Source: Taibaiella sp. KBW10 (GTDB lineage Bacteria; Bacteroidota; Bacteroidia; Chitinophagales; Chitinophagaceae). From it: 64,000 nt of DNA. The notes beneath the pieces were generated by a model. The model searched no databases. It saw only the letters and a program-made list of their open reading frames with translations, and was not told the origin of the DNA. The stretch covers positions 46,694 through 110,693 of the forward strand of contig NZ_QAJI01000006.1 in NCBI RefSeq assembly GCF_003852495.1, in the 5' to 3' direction. The position numbers and the translations under genes are program-made. Within the stretch, counting starts at the first letter, position 1. Each line of letters opens with the position of its first letter. Of this stretch, positions 25,203 to 34,996 are shown one piece after another.

Positions 25203-27986
25203 CTAGAATTTGTAAGAATAGGTCAGTGAAAAAGTAGTACCTGGTCTGTATTGTTGTAAGATCCAGTCTTTTTTTGCTTGCATGGTACCATCTTTGAAAG
25301 CGGTTCCGGTAAACTTACCGTCAGTATCCTGATCGAAGTAGAATTGATAAGGACTGCTCAGGATGTCTTTTACATTCAATTTCAACTCACTTTTCTTAGA
25401 CAGGTTATACGCTATCTGGAAGTCTAAGAGGTTACGCGGAGACTCATATACATCACCAAAGCGTTGATCACCCACCAAATATATTCTTTGTCCGATTACG
25501 TTGTACATAGCCGTTAAGTTCAGTTTATTATCCGGAGTATGGTAGCTTAAGCTGGTATTGATCATATAAGGAGATTGACCGGCTAATGGACGGGAGCTGG
25601 AAGAGATGCCATTAATGTATCTCACCGGATCAAGGGTCATTTTTGAATTGATATAGGCAACATTGGCATATAAGGTAAAGTTATCCATGAAGTCACCACC
25701 CAAGAAGCCCAGTTTTTTACGAATCTCCATTTCGATACCGATATTACGGGCATCTGCGAAGTTTTGTGTGGTAATATCATAAGCACTATTGGCACCGAAT
25801 AATTGATTCTCAATAGGGTTTTTGAAACTTTTGTAGAATACTGATCCCGAAATGATCTCTCCAGGGGCCATAAAGTATTCATATTTTACGTCAAAGTTAT
25901 TGATGCTGGTTCTTTTTAAATTGGGGTTACCGTTAATGTTGGCACTCAATTCATAGTCATAATAACTCACCAAAGCCAATTCTCTGAACTCCGGACGGGC
26001 TAAGCTTCTGAAATAAGAAGCACGTAAATTGGTTTTCTCATTCAGCGCATAGGTCAGGTTGGCAGAAGGTAATACATCCAACCATAATTCATCTACGAAT
26101 TTCTGATCTACCGTGCTCAAGTCAACTTTGTAGGCCTCAAAACGAGCACCCCAAACCAATCTTAGTTTGTTGGTAAATTTATTGTCCAGCATCGCATAAG
26201 CGCCTGAAGTAGAAGAAGAGGCAGTGTACGCATCGGCTACACCTGTTTGGTCTCTGAAATCAAATAATTGATTCTGGATATTGGCAGGAGTGAAGATATC
26301 TTGTATTGGATTTTTTAATACCGCATCATTACCCGGAATGACGGTAGCACCAATGTATCGGTTATTGAAATCTCTGTAACGGTATTGTGCAAATAAACCG
26401 GTTTTTAAAGTGGTTTTATCAAACCAGCTTAAAGGCTTGCTATAGTTCAGATTGGCATTAATAATTGACTCGCCCAGTTTGCTGAACATTCTGTTGTTGG
26501 ATTTTCCTAAAGTACCCAGATCAGCCAAATAAGCTTGTTGCTGATCGCTGTAGAAGTAAGAAAGCTTTTTCTGATCAGGTTGGTTGTTGCTGATGTAGTT
26601 ATAAGAAACCAACCAGTTGACCTTGCTTTGGCCACTGCCCACCTGATGTTCTCCACTTAAAGTTGTTTTGAACAGAGATTTCTGTACGAGGTCAAAGGCA
26701 TAATAACGGATGTCATTAGAACGACCGATATTCAAACCTTCACGATACAGGAAATTGTCATCAAAATTGCGGTTAAATAACGTTTTAAGGCCGATTTTAC
26801 TCTTACCATAATAATAACCCATATTGACTACACCACCAATGCTGGTAGAATAGTTATAGACATTATCCGTATAGTTAAAGTCATCGTACTGGCGTACAAT
26901 ATTAGGTTTAATATTTTCGCTGTGGCTATAGTTCAGGGCCGCGAAGAAACCAAATTTTCTACCCTTATCTAAACGGTAAACCCGTCCCATTCCGGCTTGC
27001 AGATTGATGGCCGGTAGGGCAGAACGTGTGGTGACATTGTAATCATTATTCAGCATACCCAGGTAGCTGGCGCTTTGACTGGCGCTTGGGTTCTTTTGGG
27101 CTTGTGCAACTGTAGGGAATGTTTTAGGCAGTTGTCTGCCATTATCAAATCCTAAAAAGTCGGTGCTGCTTTTATATCCTGTTTTAAAATCTTTAAAAGT
27201 AGAGACGGTATTATAAGCGGTACCGATGCTCACATTATTAAAGTTCTCTTCCGGTACTTCTTTGGTCAGTACATTGATTACCCCACCGGCAAAATCGGCA
27301 GGTAAATCGGGCGTACCCGCTTTCGTAATCACAATATTATCAATTACTGCAGAGGGAATGATGTCAAAAGAGAAGGCTTTACGGTTCGGTTCGGTACTAG
27401 GCAGTACGGCATCATCTACCAAGGCGGTATTATAACGGTCACTTAAACCGCGAATGATTACAAATTTATTATCCTGAATAGTGGTACCACTTACACGCTT
27501 TAAAACATCGGCTGTATTTCTGTCTGGAGAACGTTTAATGGCTTCTGCAGAAATACCGTCGGAAACCGAAGCGGCATTTTTTTGCATGGTAAACAAAGCA
27601 TTTACCGTCTCTTTTTTCAGAGAACTGCTAACGACTACTTCATTTAGTTCTGTAGATTTAGATTCACTCATCACTACATTCACTGCCGGTGCCGGCTTTC
27701 CTTCCAGAACGGCGATATCGGTAATCTCTTTGCTCTGATAGCCCATACTTTCAATCACAATCTTGTAATTGCCGGGCTTTAGGTTAAAGTCGAAGTTACC
27801 ATCAATATCGGTCAGTGCCGTTAAAGTACTTGTGGTTTTTCCTATTTCGAAAACACTAACGGTTACCCCTGGTAGGCCTTCGCTGGAAGCGCCATCTTTA
27901 ATGTTTCCCTTTATTGAAGGGGCATTCTGAGCGAAAGCGGTTGTGGCAATAGTGGCCATGGCAACTGTAGTAATAATTGTACGCAT
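25203..27986 (-). CDS. TonB-dependent outer-membrane receptor with carboxypeptidase-regulatory domain
   Basis: 927 aa. Signal peptide (1-19), CarboxypepD_reg domain (about 22-105: IKGNIKDGASSEGLPGVTVSV, GNFDFNLKPGNYKIVIESMGY), plug domain (about 112-235: SVSDGISAEAIKRSPDRNTADVLKRVSGTTI) and a 22-strand barrel ending in FSLTYSYKF with the terminal aromatic. It takes up a ligand too large or rare for porins using TonB energy. There is no SusD partner or adjacent catabolic gene, so the substrate is not predictable. Confidence 0.93.
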   Translation of the reverse strand: MRTIITTVAMATIATTAFAQNAPSIKGNIKDGASSEGLPGVTVSVFEIGKTTSTLTALTDIDGNFDFNLKPGNYKIVIESMGYQSKEITDIAVLEGKPAPAVNVVMSESKSTELNEVVVSSSLKKETVNALFTMQKNAASVSDGISAEAIKRSPDRNTADVLKRVSGTTIQDNKFVIIRGLSDRYNTALVDDAVLPSTEPNRKAFSFDIIPSAVIDNIVITKAGTPDLPADFAGGVINVLTKEVPEENFNNVSIGTAYNTVSTFKDFKTGYKSSTDFLGFDNGRQLPKTFPTVAQAQKNPSASQSASYLGMLNNDYNVTTRSALPAINLQAGMGRVYRLDKGRKFGFFAALNYSHSENIKPNIVRQYDDFNYTDNVYNYSTSIGGVVNMGYYYGKSKIGLKTLFNRNFDDNFLYREGLNIGRSNDIRYYAFDLVQKSLFKTTLSGEHQVGSGQSKVNWLVSYNYISNNQPDQKKLSYFYSDQQQAYLADLGTLGKSNNRMFSKLGESIINANLNYSKPLSWFDKTTLKTGLFAQYRYRDFNNRYIGATVIPGNDAVLKNPIQDIFTPANIQNQLFDFRDQTGVADAYTASSSTSGAYAMLDNKFTNKLRLVWGARFEAYKVDLSTVDQKFVDELWLDVLPSANLTYALNEKTNLRASYFRSLARPEFRELALVSYYDYELSANINGNPNLKRTSINNFDVKYEYFMAPGEIISGSVFYKSFKNPIENQLFGANSAYDITTQNFADARNIGIEMEIRKKLGFLGGDFMDNFTLYANVAYINSKMTLDPVRYINGISSSSRPLAGQSPYMINTSLSYHTPDNKLNLTAMYNVIGQRIYLVGDQRFGDVYESPRNLLDFQIAYNLSKKSELKLNVKDILSSPYQFYFDQDTDGKFTGTAFKDGTMQAKKDWILQQYRPGTTFSLTYSYKF

Positions 27987-28074
27987 GCTTTTAGGTTATG
28001 TAATTTGCGCGCAAAGGTTTAAACTTAGTGTTACTACAGTTTGAAATTATTGTTACGAAATTATTAAGTTATTA

Positions 28075-28110
28075 AAAAGGGGCTGCCGGATCGTTCCGGA
28101 AGCCCCTTTT
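28075..28110. terminator. Terminator after hemH
   Basis: Stem AAAAGGGGCTgCCGGA / TCCGGaAGCCCCTTTT, 4-nt loop, one mismatch, 23 bp beyond the hemH stop codon. Confidence 0.85.
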
Positions 28111-28133
28111 TAGCATGCAGGTCATTATATATA

Positions 28134-29159
28134 TTATACAGCAGTACCTGCTAAGGTAATTACTGCAGCGACCCAATCGTCAGCAGTATTCATACAGGGA
28201 ATGTAATCATACTGTTCACCGCCGTTATGTACAAAATCTTCTTTACCCCTCATTTCTATTTCTTCCAGGGTTTCTAAGCAGTCGCTGACAAACGAAGGAC
28301 AGACAACTTTAAGCTTTTTTATGCCCAGAGCAGGCATTTCCGGGATCACCGTTTGGGTACTTGGCAATAACCAGGGGTCACGGCCCAATCGGCTTTGGTA
28401 GCTTTGCTGCCATTTATCTTTAGGAAGGCCCAGCTTTTGTGCCACTAATTCACTGGTTATACTTACCTGATGCCGGTAGCAGGTCTTATGGCTTGTGCTT
28501 GGCGTTGTACAACAGTTTTCGACCTTCATACAATGTTGTTGTGTCGGGTCTGTTTTGATTACATGACGCTCCGGTATACCATGATAGCTAAATAAGAGTT
28601 GGTCGTATGTTGTGGTGTCGGCTACATGAGGGCGCATACTATTGGCCAAGGCCTCAATATAGGCCGGGTGATTGTAAAAAGGAGGTACAACACTCAGTTT
28701 AAACTTATATTTAAGTTCTTTTTTGGCTTGCACCATATGTTCTACGGCCGTTTCATAGCTGCTCATGGCATAATGTGGATATAAAGGAAAGAGTATAACC
28801 TCCTCCAAATCGGGACATTGTGCTAGTAATTCCTCATATGCCGCCTGTGGGCTGGGATTGCCGTAGCGCATAGAGATGGCCACCGGCATATCTGTTTTTG
28901 CGGCTACCTTTTCTTTTAATTGTTGGGTAAGGACGACCAGAGGTGAGCCTTCTTTCCACCAGATTTGCTGATAAGCCTCTGCCGATTTTGGTGCCCGAAA
29001 GGGAACAATAATACCCTTTACTAATAAGTATCTTAATAAATAGGGCTTATCGATTACACGCTCATCCATTAAAAACTCGCTAAGGTACTTTCTTAAATCC
29101 TTCACCGAAGTGCTGTCCGGTGATCCTAAATTCATTAATATCAACCCCTTTTTTGCCAT
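28134..29159 (-). CDS. hemH: Ferrochelatase
   Basis: 341 aa. N-terminal KKGLILMNLGSPDSTSVKDLRKYLSEFLMD, QIWWKEGSPLV, the metal-site His in LLFSYHGIPERHV (about 197), and QSRLGRDPWLLPSTQ followed by CPSFVSDCLETLEEI with the catalytic Glu. It inserts Fe(II) into protoporphyrin IX, the last step of haem synthesis. Several Cys in HCMKVENCC and KTCYRH occupy the insert after the His motif. It is head-to-head with hemA (171 bp apart). Confidence 0.95.
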   Translation of the reverse strand: MAKKGLILMNLGSPDSTSVKDLRKYLSEFLMDERVIDKPYLLRYLLVKGIIVPFRAPKSAEAYQQIWWKEGSPLVVLTQQLKEKVAAKTDMPVAISMRYGNPSPQAAYEELLAQCPDLEEVILFPLYPHYAMSSYETAVEHMVQAKKELKYKFKLSVVPPFYNHPAYIEALANSMRPHVADTTTYDQLLFSYHGIPERHVIKTDPTQQHCMKVENCCTTPSTSHKTCYRHQVSITSELVAQKLGLPKDKWQQSYQSRLGRDPWLLPSTQTVIPEMPALGIKKLKVVCPSFVSDCLETLEEIEMRGKEDFVHNGGEQYDYIPCMNTADDWVAAVITLAGTAV

Positions 29160-29176
29160 AATGGATGTGCTTTTTG

Positions 29177-29184
29177 CAAAAGTA
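29177..29184 (-). promoter_or_regulatory. -7 box for hemH
   Basis: TACTTTTG on the minus strand, 17 bp before the ATG; no TTG at standard spacing. Confidence 0.45.
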
Positions 29185-29286
29185 GTGCTAAATAATCATT
29201 TGTAAGAATTCTGTAGAAATCATTGTGTTTTTGCTTTTATGACAATTGTATGACAGTCTGATAAATCCAACTTTGAAAGGAAGGCG

Positions 29287-29294
29287 TACCTTTG
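29287..29294 (+). promoter_or_regulatory. -7 box for hemA
   Basis: TACCTTTG, 36 bp before the ATG. The shared 171-bp gap between hemH and hemA would allow joint control; no clear operator was seen. Confidence 0.45.
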
Positions 29295-29330
29295 TTAGGA
29301 CATATTACATAAATTGCCCTGACGACGACA

Positions 29331-30566
29331 ATGATTTTAGCAGAAAAGAACAATTTACAAGACTTTTGGTGTATTGGTATTAGTCATCAAGGTACAAATA
29401 CAGAGATTCGTAGCCGTTTTGCTATTAGTAATGAAGCCTATGCTGGGATATTGGCCAATGCGGCTACTTATGGCGTTGGTGCATTATTTGTTATTTCCAC
29501 TTGCAATCGCACCGAAGTCTATGGGATTGCCAAAGATGCGGAATTGCTTATGGCTTTGATATGCCAATATACAGAAGGAGATATAAGAGAATTTAAACAA
29601 TACGCTTATATTAAGGAACGCACTGCAGCGATACAACATTTGTTTAGCGTAGCTGCGGGCATTGATTCTCAGATCCTGGGCGATTATGAGATTGTAGGCC
29701 AGTTGAAAACGGCCTATCATTTTGCTAGGGAGCAAGGTAGTACCAATGCGTTTATAGACCGTCTGTTTAATACGGTGTTACAGTCTTCGCGCGCGATCAG
29801 AAGCCAAACGGATTTGAGTAGCGGTACGGTATCGGTTGCTTATGCGGCCGTTCAATTTTTAAAAGAACACATTACGGACCTGGCCGCACAAAAAGTGCTG
29901 GTTATCGGAGTAGGGGATATTGGCCGGAATACCTGTAAAAATTTGATACAGGAAGTCGGGCTAAAGCATATTGCCGTGGTAAACCGCACAGAAGAGAAAG
30001 CGGCTGTTTTTGCGGCAGAGCTGGGGATTCAAAAAGTAGCTTTTGCAGACCTCAACCAGGCCATCAAAGAATTTGATGTGATTATTGTGGCTACTAATGC
30101 AAGCAAACCTATTGTGACGACGGCTCATCTTGATGCAAATGATGTGAAAACGATTATTGATCTGTCGATTCCTAATAATGTAGCAGCCAATCTACGCGAT
30201 TATCCACACATTAAATTGGCTAATGTAGATGATCTGTCTAAGATAAATGATGCGACCCTGCAACGCCGTGAAGAAGAAGTGCCCAAAGCAAAGGCACTGA
30301 TCTCTTTTTATATACATGAGTTTGCAGAATGGTACCTGATGCGCCAAAACGTTCCGGTGTTGAAAGTAGCCAAAGAAAAAATAAAGGAATTGAATGGAGA
30401 ATTGGCCGATGCCATTGAACATAAAGAATTTTCGCATACCGTACAAAGGGTTTTAAATAACATGGCGGTAAAACTGAAAAGTGAGCATAACCGCCCCGGT
30501 TGCAGCTATATTGAGGCGATCAACGATTATATTAAATGTGCCGATCCTGCTGCTAAAGCAAAATAA
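29331..30566 (+). CDS. hemA: Glutamyl-tRNA reductase
   Basis: 411 aa. The catalytic Cys58 lies in FVISTCNRTEVYG; tRNA-recognition and catalytic block IQHLFSVAAGIDSQILGDYEIVGQ follows, then NADPH-binding VLVIGVGDIGRNTCKNL (about 190) and the C-terminal dimerisation helix. It reduces glutamyl-tRNA to glutamate-1-semialdehyde, first committed step of C5-pathway tetrapyrrole synthesis. hemL and hemB are not in the window. Confidence 0.95.
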   Translation: MILAEKNNLQDFWCIGISHQGTNTEIRSRFAISNEAYAGILANAATYGVGALFVISTCNRTEVYGIAKDAELLMALICQYTEGDIREFKQYAYIKERTAAIQHLFSVAAGIDSQILGDYEIVGQLKTAYHFAREQGSTNAFIDRLFNTVLQSSRAIRSQTDLSSGTVSVAYAAVQFLKEHITDLAAQKVLVIGVGDIGRNTCKNLIQEVGLKHIAVVNRTEEKAAVFAAELGIQKVAFADLNQAIKEFDVIIVATNASKPIVTTAHLDANDVKTIIDLSIPNNVAANLRDYPHIKLANVDDLSKINDATLQRREEEVPKAKALISFYIHEFAEWYLMRQNVPVLKVAKEKIKELNGELADAIEHKEFSHTVQRVLNNMAVKLKSEHNRPGCSYIEAINDYIKCADPAAKAK

Positions 30567-30589
30567 TATAAATTATTAAAGAGCAATAG

Positions 30590-30623
30590 ATGCGTTATTC
30601 TTAAAGGAGTAACGCATTTTTTT
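30590..30623 (+). terminator. Terminator after hemA
   Basis: 8-bp stem ATGCGTTA/TAACGCAT, 12-nt loop, followed by a run of T. Confidence 0.8.
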
Positions 30624-30738
30624 GTGGTCGATTGGCAATGTAAAGCGGGTAGAAGGCAACTGTTAAACAAAATGCGGCGACAGCACCTGACTTTTGGGGC
30701 ATGGTAAGGTAGCGGCCTTTTAGGATATGTGGCCCTGA

Positions 30739-31068
30739 TTAATGAGCAACGGATTTGGAAAAGAAATTCATGACAATAACTCCGGTAACGATTAATATTA
30801 TTCCGATAATTGCGGGCAGGTCTAATCTTTGTTTGAACACAACTACTGAGATTATGGCTGTTAAAACAATCCCTAAGCCTCCCCAAATAGCATATGCCAC
30901 ACCTAAAGGGATACCTTTAAGCGCCTGGGATAAAAAGACAAAACAAGCTAAGTAGGACACGATTGTTATCGTCGATGGAATCCATTTCGTAAAGCCATTA
31001 GATGCAGCTAAAAAGCTACTGCCGACCACCTCAAAAATGATGGCTAGCGCCAAAAACAAATACTTCAT
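30739..31068 (-). CDS. Small multidrug resistance (SMR) family transporter
   Basis: 109 aa with four membrane helices. The essential membrane Glu sits in LALAIIFEVVGSSFLAAS (residue 13), followed by GFTKWIPS, VSYLACFVFLSQALKGIPLGVAYAIWGGLGIVL and a last helix GIILIVTGVIVMNFFSKS. Family members work as antiparallel dimers that exchange protons for cationic drugs or guanidinium; which subtype cannot be told. A single gene with its own promoter region. Confidence 0.92.
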   Translation of the reverse strand: MKYLFLALAIIFEVVGSSFLAASNGFTKWIPSTITIVSYLACFVFLSQALKGIPLGVAYAIWGGLGIVLTAIISVVVFKQRLDLPAIIGIILIVTGVIVMNFFSKSVAH

Positions 31069-31178
31069 CTTTTATTACCTTTAGTATATACAAATAAACA
31101 ATTTAATCATCGCAAGGGGAACAAGCACCCTCAAATATATATAAACTCCTTACGGCAACATATAGCATGGCCAAAAAC

Positions 31179-31214
31179 AAAAAGCCCCGGATGAAATCTC
31201 ATCCGGGGCTTTTT
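31179..31214 (-). terminator. Terminator after the giant T9SS gene
   Basis: Perfect 16-bp stem (AAAAAGCCCCGGATGA and complement) with a 4-nt loop, ending 14 bp beyond the stop codon. Confidence 0.88.
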
Positions 31215-31227
31215 AGAGCGGGCTGCC

Positions 31228-34200
31228 TTATCTGTATAAGGTTACATCGCCTTTGTATGTTTTGATTGTTTTGTTTGGAAGTTCTACTCTGATGATGTAG
31301 CTATAAACGCCTTGAGCACATTGGTCTCCGCTTAAAGTTCCATCCCAACCGGTCATAGGGTTACTTGTGGTAAACACTTGTTGTCCCCAACGGTTATAGA
31401 TTTCAAATTGTAACAATTTCTGGAATTTCGCATTGGTCAATCCGAATACATCATTTTTGCCGTCACCGTTCGGTGTAAATGCATTTGGCATGATCGGATC
31501 TCCAGGATATTTCACTTCTAGCTTAATGTCAGCAGTGTCTTTACAACCGTATTCATCCACACCGACTACACTGTATGTTTTTGGTTCTAATACAGGGAAA
31601 GTACGTGCATTTTTTGAATCTGGATCATAGAACATATTAGTCGGGAACCAAGAGTAGAATAGGGCACCTGATGCAGACATATCTACTTCTTTACCGTAAT
31701 CAACCATTGTACCGCTAAGAGGTAAAACATTAGATAACTGGAATGCTGGTCTTACGCGAACGATAATGTCATGTGTGGCAGAACATTTCGCTAAAGGCGT
31801 GGTTGCAATGAAATGGTAGTTATATACGCCGGTTGGTCTGTACAAGAAGTTCGTGGCAACATTCGTAGCTCTTAAACCGGTACCTGGAGACCAGTTGTAA
31901 ATGTAATTTACAGAATCCGGAGATACCAAAACGGGAATAGGAATACTGTCTTGTCCGCAAACCATCGTATCGGAAGCCATACTGATTAAAGGGTATTGCT
32001 CTACCAATGCATGGAAGGTTTTGCTGTTTGGAGGACAGGTAGCCGGAGCATTAGGTTGTCTTACGGTAATGGTATAATCACGTGTGGTTAATAAGATAGG
32101 GTTGATCGTTAAACTACCCAGGTCATATTGTACCGGTGTCCAATTGAAATTCAAAGTAGGATCCGTTGCGCCTGTAATGGAAATTTGAGTGCCCGGACAA
32201 TAAGCCGGTAAAGGCGTAGAAATACCTACATAAAGAGAATCTAATATGTATACTGTATCTCTTTTAATTACATTTTGTACACCATTGTCACAACCACAAG
32301 GGTTTAAGGCTTCAATAACCACCATTTTCTGGCCGGTAGGCATATTCGGAACCAATAAAGGTTTTACCTCAATTGTTCTGCTGGTCGTCATCGCACCGAA
32401 ATATACGGTATCTGCTAAATATTGGTAATCGGTGCCATTCGTTGCATCACCTAATTTGTTGATATGTAAAATCATCGGTACCGTAGTGTCTCCACCTCTG
32501 GTAAACGTAATTTTAGCGGAGTTACAACCTCTAACCGTGTGTTTCAGATTCTGATTACCCCCTTGGCCTGATTGTGTTTCCATACCAATGCTGATCACAT
32601 CAAAGTCAAATTTAAACGTGATGTTGTCATTAGCACCGCCATTCAATTTTATAGGAGCATAAGATCCTGAAGTCGTTGGGAAGTTACCGTTAGTACCACA
32701 AACAGATTGATATACCACTCCGTTTGGATCCATTCTACAAATACCGGTATGGAAGTGATCACCACTTGGGCTACCATAATAACTACCGAATAATAAGTCA
32801 GAGAAATTGGCTTCAAATGCGGCGAAATAGAAGGATTTAGGAGACACGTCAAATGCATCCGGTGTTAAAGGCATACCGGTTTGATTCGATCCTAATACTG
32901 TTGAGATTAAAATGTTTCCACAAATATCAACCATCATTGCGGTTGGGGTAATACCCGTACTTGCGGCACCGGTTCTTGTAGAAGCAACGCTGCTTGATAA
33001 GGTTGGGTTTAATTTATGAAGAAATACACCTCCGTTAGCCACAAGACCTTGAGCTACAGTATTCGTTACCGGATAGTTACCATTGGTTTTTCCGGCAATG
33101 AAGATGTTATTACCACAGTCAAATGCAACCCTCATTGCAACATCTGTTCCACTTGTACCTAAGTAAGTAGTAGACAGAATCGTTGGTGTATTGTTGCTGA
33201 TTCTGGTTACAAATCCGTCTGTACCACCACCAGATGCGGTTTGATAAGCACCCGAGCTGGTTGGGAAGTTAGCAGATTCTGTATAACCGGCAACCACTAC
33301 TTCGTTGGTCGTCTTATTGTATTCGATGCCTATCGCACCATCCCAACCGCTACCACCTAAATAGGTAGAATAAGTCAAGCTGGTCAGATTGGGATTCAGT
33401 TTTGAAATTACGGCATCATAACCACCCGTATTGGTCGCATGAGCAGCCGTTGCTGTTACCGGGAAATCCGTAGATCCGGAATTGGAGACAACCCATATAT
33501 TACCTTGTACATCAAATGCAATGTCGGCAGGGTTACCATTCGATCCACCTAAAGAAGTGTAGGCAAATGTTGATCCGATCTGTAACGATTCCATACCCGA
33601 TCCACCCAAATAAGTACTGGCCAGGATGGCATTACCATTTGTAGCGAATTTTACAACAAATATGTCAGACGCACCATTGAGTGTTGATTGATACGCACCG
33701 GCAGTAACCGGCATGTTTGGTGTGCTTACATTACCTGCCATTACCAGTTGGTTACTGTCATTTACCCTTAAGGTATTAGGCATTAAAGAACCACTTATTC
33801 CACCGAAATAAGTAGAATAAATTAAAGTTGATCCGTTGGCAGAGTACTTATTAATAGAAGGAGTATTCGTACCCGAGAAGGTTGTTTGGTAAGCACCTGT
33901 TGTTGTAGGCCATCCTGTATTGGTCGCCATGGCAGCAGTATAGGTACAGCCTAATTTGTCAAAAGTAGTAGAGTGTGCATAGAAGTAGTTTGAGCTACCA
34001 ACACCACCACTAAAAGTTGCAAATATTAAGTCCGGGTCAATAACCAGGTCATAGTTTTTGTTATAGCCATTCGGAAAGTCAAAAGAAAGCATTCCTTTCT
34101 CGAACTTGTATTTGGAAGCAACCGGAACTTGTTTACCATCGATAACCTGATACGTATACGGTGCTTTTTCCACTACTTTATTAATGCTTGTAGGCACCAA

Positions 34201-34809
34201 AAGAGAACCGTCTTGCTGCAATTTGGGACTTACCCCGTCAAAAGAGAACTTAATGACATGAGGATTCGCACCTTGCTTTACAATAAAGTCATACTTTACA
34301 TTGTTGTTAGCACCTGCATATACTTTTAGGTCTACTCCGTTATACACATCATGTTGTGTAACCGTTTCGTACAAACCGACATTACTGGCCCACTTTGTCT
34401 GATCATTGTTGATAAAGTAGTTTTGGTAGGTCGGTAGTTTTCCGGAAGTCGTATAAGAAGAAGTACTGTTGGCTCCTACAAAGTTTACTTTATAGGCATG
34501 GCCTCTGAGTTTGTCTTCAATTTGTTTTCCTTCATCGGCAGCCTTGTGATATTTTTGCATATCCTCGCCGCTTAAGAAATTGTAAACAAAGCCTTTGTCA
34601 GTAAGGAACATAGCGCCCTCTCCTACATTAACTTTGTATTTAGCTTCCGATACCCATTGCCCTTTGTTTTCAATAAAAGCAATCGATTGCTTTGCCTCAG
34701 CCTCATGATTGTGGCCGTCGTTGGCAGAATGGTCGTGTGCTTTAGGGTTAGCCCAACTCGTTGTTACGGCTAATCCTAAGATACTCGTGATTAATAAAAG
34801 TTTACCCAT
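31228..34809 (-). CDS. Giant secreted SBBP-repeat protein with T9SS type B (gliding-associated) C-terminal domain
   Basis: 1193 aa. Signal peptide (1-20), a His-rich stretch (HDHSANDGHNHEAEAKQ), the DUF7948-type N-terminal domain (FIENKGQWVSEAKYKVNVG), then at least six SBBP-like repeats with STYLGG or STYFGG and DAF/FVTKI motifs (about 270-720), a Calx-beta-like domain (AKITFTRGGDTTVP, about 755-850), Ig/PKD-like modules, and the C-terminal type B sorting domain (MPNAFTPNGDGKNDVFG, FEIYNRWGQQVF, GWDGTL). It is exported by T9SS and probably surface-bound; type B cargo generally depends on a PorP/SprF partner, none of which is adjacent here. Confidence 0.9.
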   Translation of the reverse strand: MGKLLLITSILGLAVTTSWANPKAHDHSANDGHNHEAEAKQSIAFIENKGQWVSEAKYKVNVGEGAMFLTDKGFVYNFLSGEDMQKYHKAADEGKQIEDKLRGHAYKVNFVGANSTSSYTTSGKLPTYQNYFINNDQTKWASNVGLYETVTQHDVYNGVDLKVYAGANNNVKYDFIVKQGANPHVIKFSFDGVSPKLQQDGSLLVPTSINKVVEKAPYTYQVIDGKQVPVASKYKFEKGMLSFDFPNGYNKNYDLVIDPDLIFATFSGGVGSSNYFYAHSTTFDKLGCTYTAAMATNTGWPTTTGAYQTTFSGTNTPSINKYSANGSTLIYSTYFGGISGSLMPNTLRVNDSNQLVMAGNVSTPNMPVTAGAYQSTLNGASDIFVVKFATNGNAILASTYLGGSGMESLQIGSTFAYTSLGGSNGNPADIAFDVQGNIWVVSNSGSTDFPVTATAAHATNTGGYDAVISKLNPNLTSLTYSTYLGGSGWDGAIGIEYNKTTNEVVVAGYTESANFPTSSGAYQTASGGGTDGFVTRISNNTPTILSTTYLGTSGTDVAMRVAFDCGNNIFIAGKTNGNYPVTNTVAQGLVANGGVFLHKLNPTLSSSVASTRTGAASTGITPTAMMVDICGNILISTVLGSNQTGMPLTPDAFDVSPKSFYFAAFEANFSDLLFGSYYGSPSGDHFHTGICRMDPNGVVYQSVCGTNGNFPTTSGSYAPIKLNGGANDNITFKFDFDVISIGMETQSGQGGNQNLKHTVRGCNSAKITFTRGGDTTVPMILHINKLGDATNGTDYQYLADTVYFGAMTTSRTIEVKPLLVPNMPTGQKMVVIEALNPCGCDNGVQNVIKRDTVYILDSLYVGISTPLPAYCPGTQISITGATDPTLNFNWTPVQYDLGSLTINPILLTTRDYTITVRQPNAPATCPPNSKTFHALVEQYPLISMASDTMVCGQDSIPIPVLVSPDSVNYIYNWSPGTGLRATNVATNFLYRPTGVYNYHFIATTPLAKCSATHDIIVRVRPAFQLSNVLPLSGTMVDYGKEVDMSASGALFYSWFPTNMFYDPDSKNARTFPVLEPKTYSVVGVDEYGCKDTADIKLEVKYPGDPIMPNAFTPNGDGKNDVFGLTNAKFQKLLQFEIYNRWGQQVFTTSNPMTGWDGTLSGDQCAQGVYSYIIRVELPNKTIKTYKGDVTLYR

Positions 34810-34952
34810 AGTACAGATGTAATTTTTTACTTGAAATTGAAAAGACTTTATTATCGTATTATTATGTAGACCAGCGCTTTAAACAATTGGTTGGTGAACT
34901 TGTTAATAATATTTTAATGAAAGTTGACTACAATATAAGGTTTTTTAGATAA

Positions 34953-34987
34953 AATAAGGAGCAATATGTATCATATTGCTCCTTATT
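34953..34987 (-). terminator. Terminator after the 279-aa metallo-hydrolase gene
   Basis: Perfect 16-bp stem (AATAAGGAGCAATATG and complement), 3-nt loop, beginning 10 bp beyond the stop codon. Confidence 0.85.
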
Positions 34988-34996
34988 CTTATTTTT

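Noticed and set aside
30527..30886. 119-codon minus-strand open frame
   Set aside because: Overlaps the SMR transporter in another frame and the end of hemA; the SMR frame has clear family motifs.
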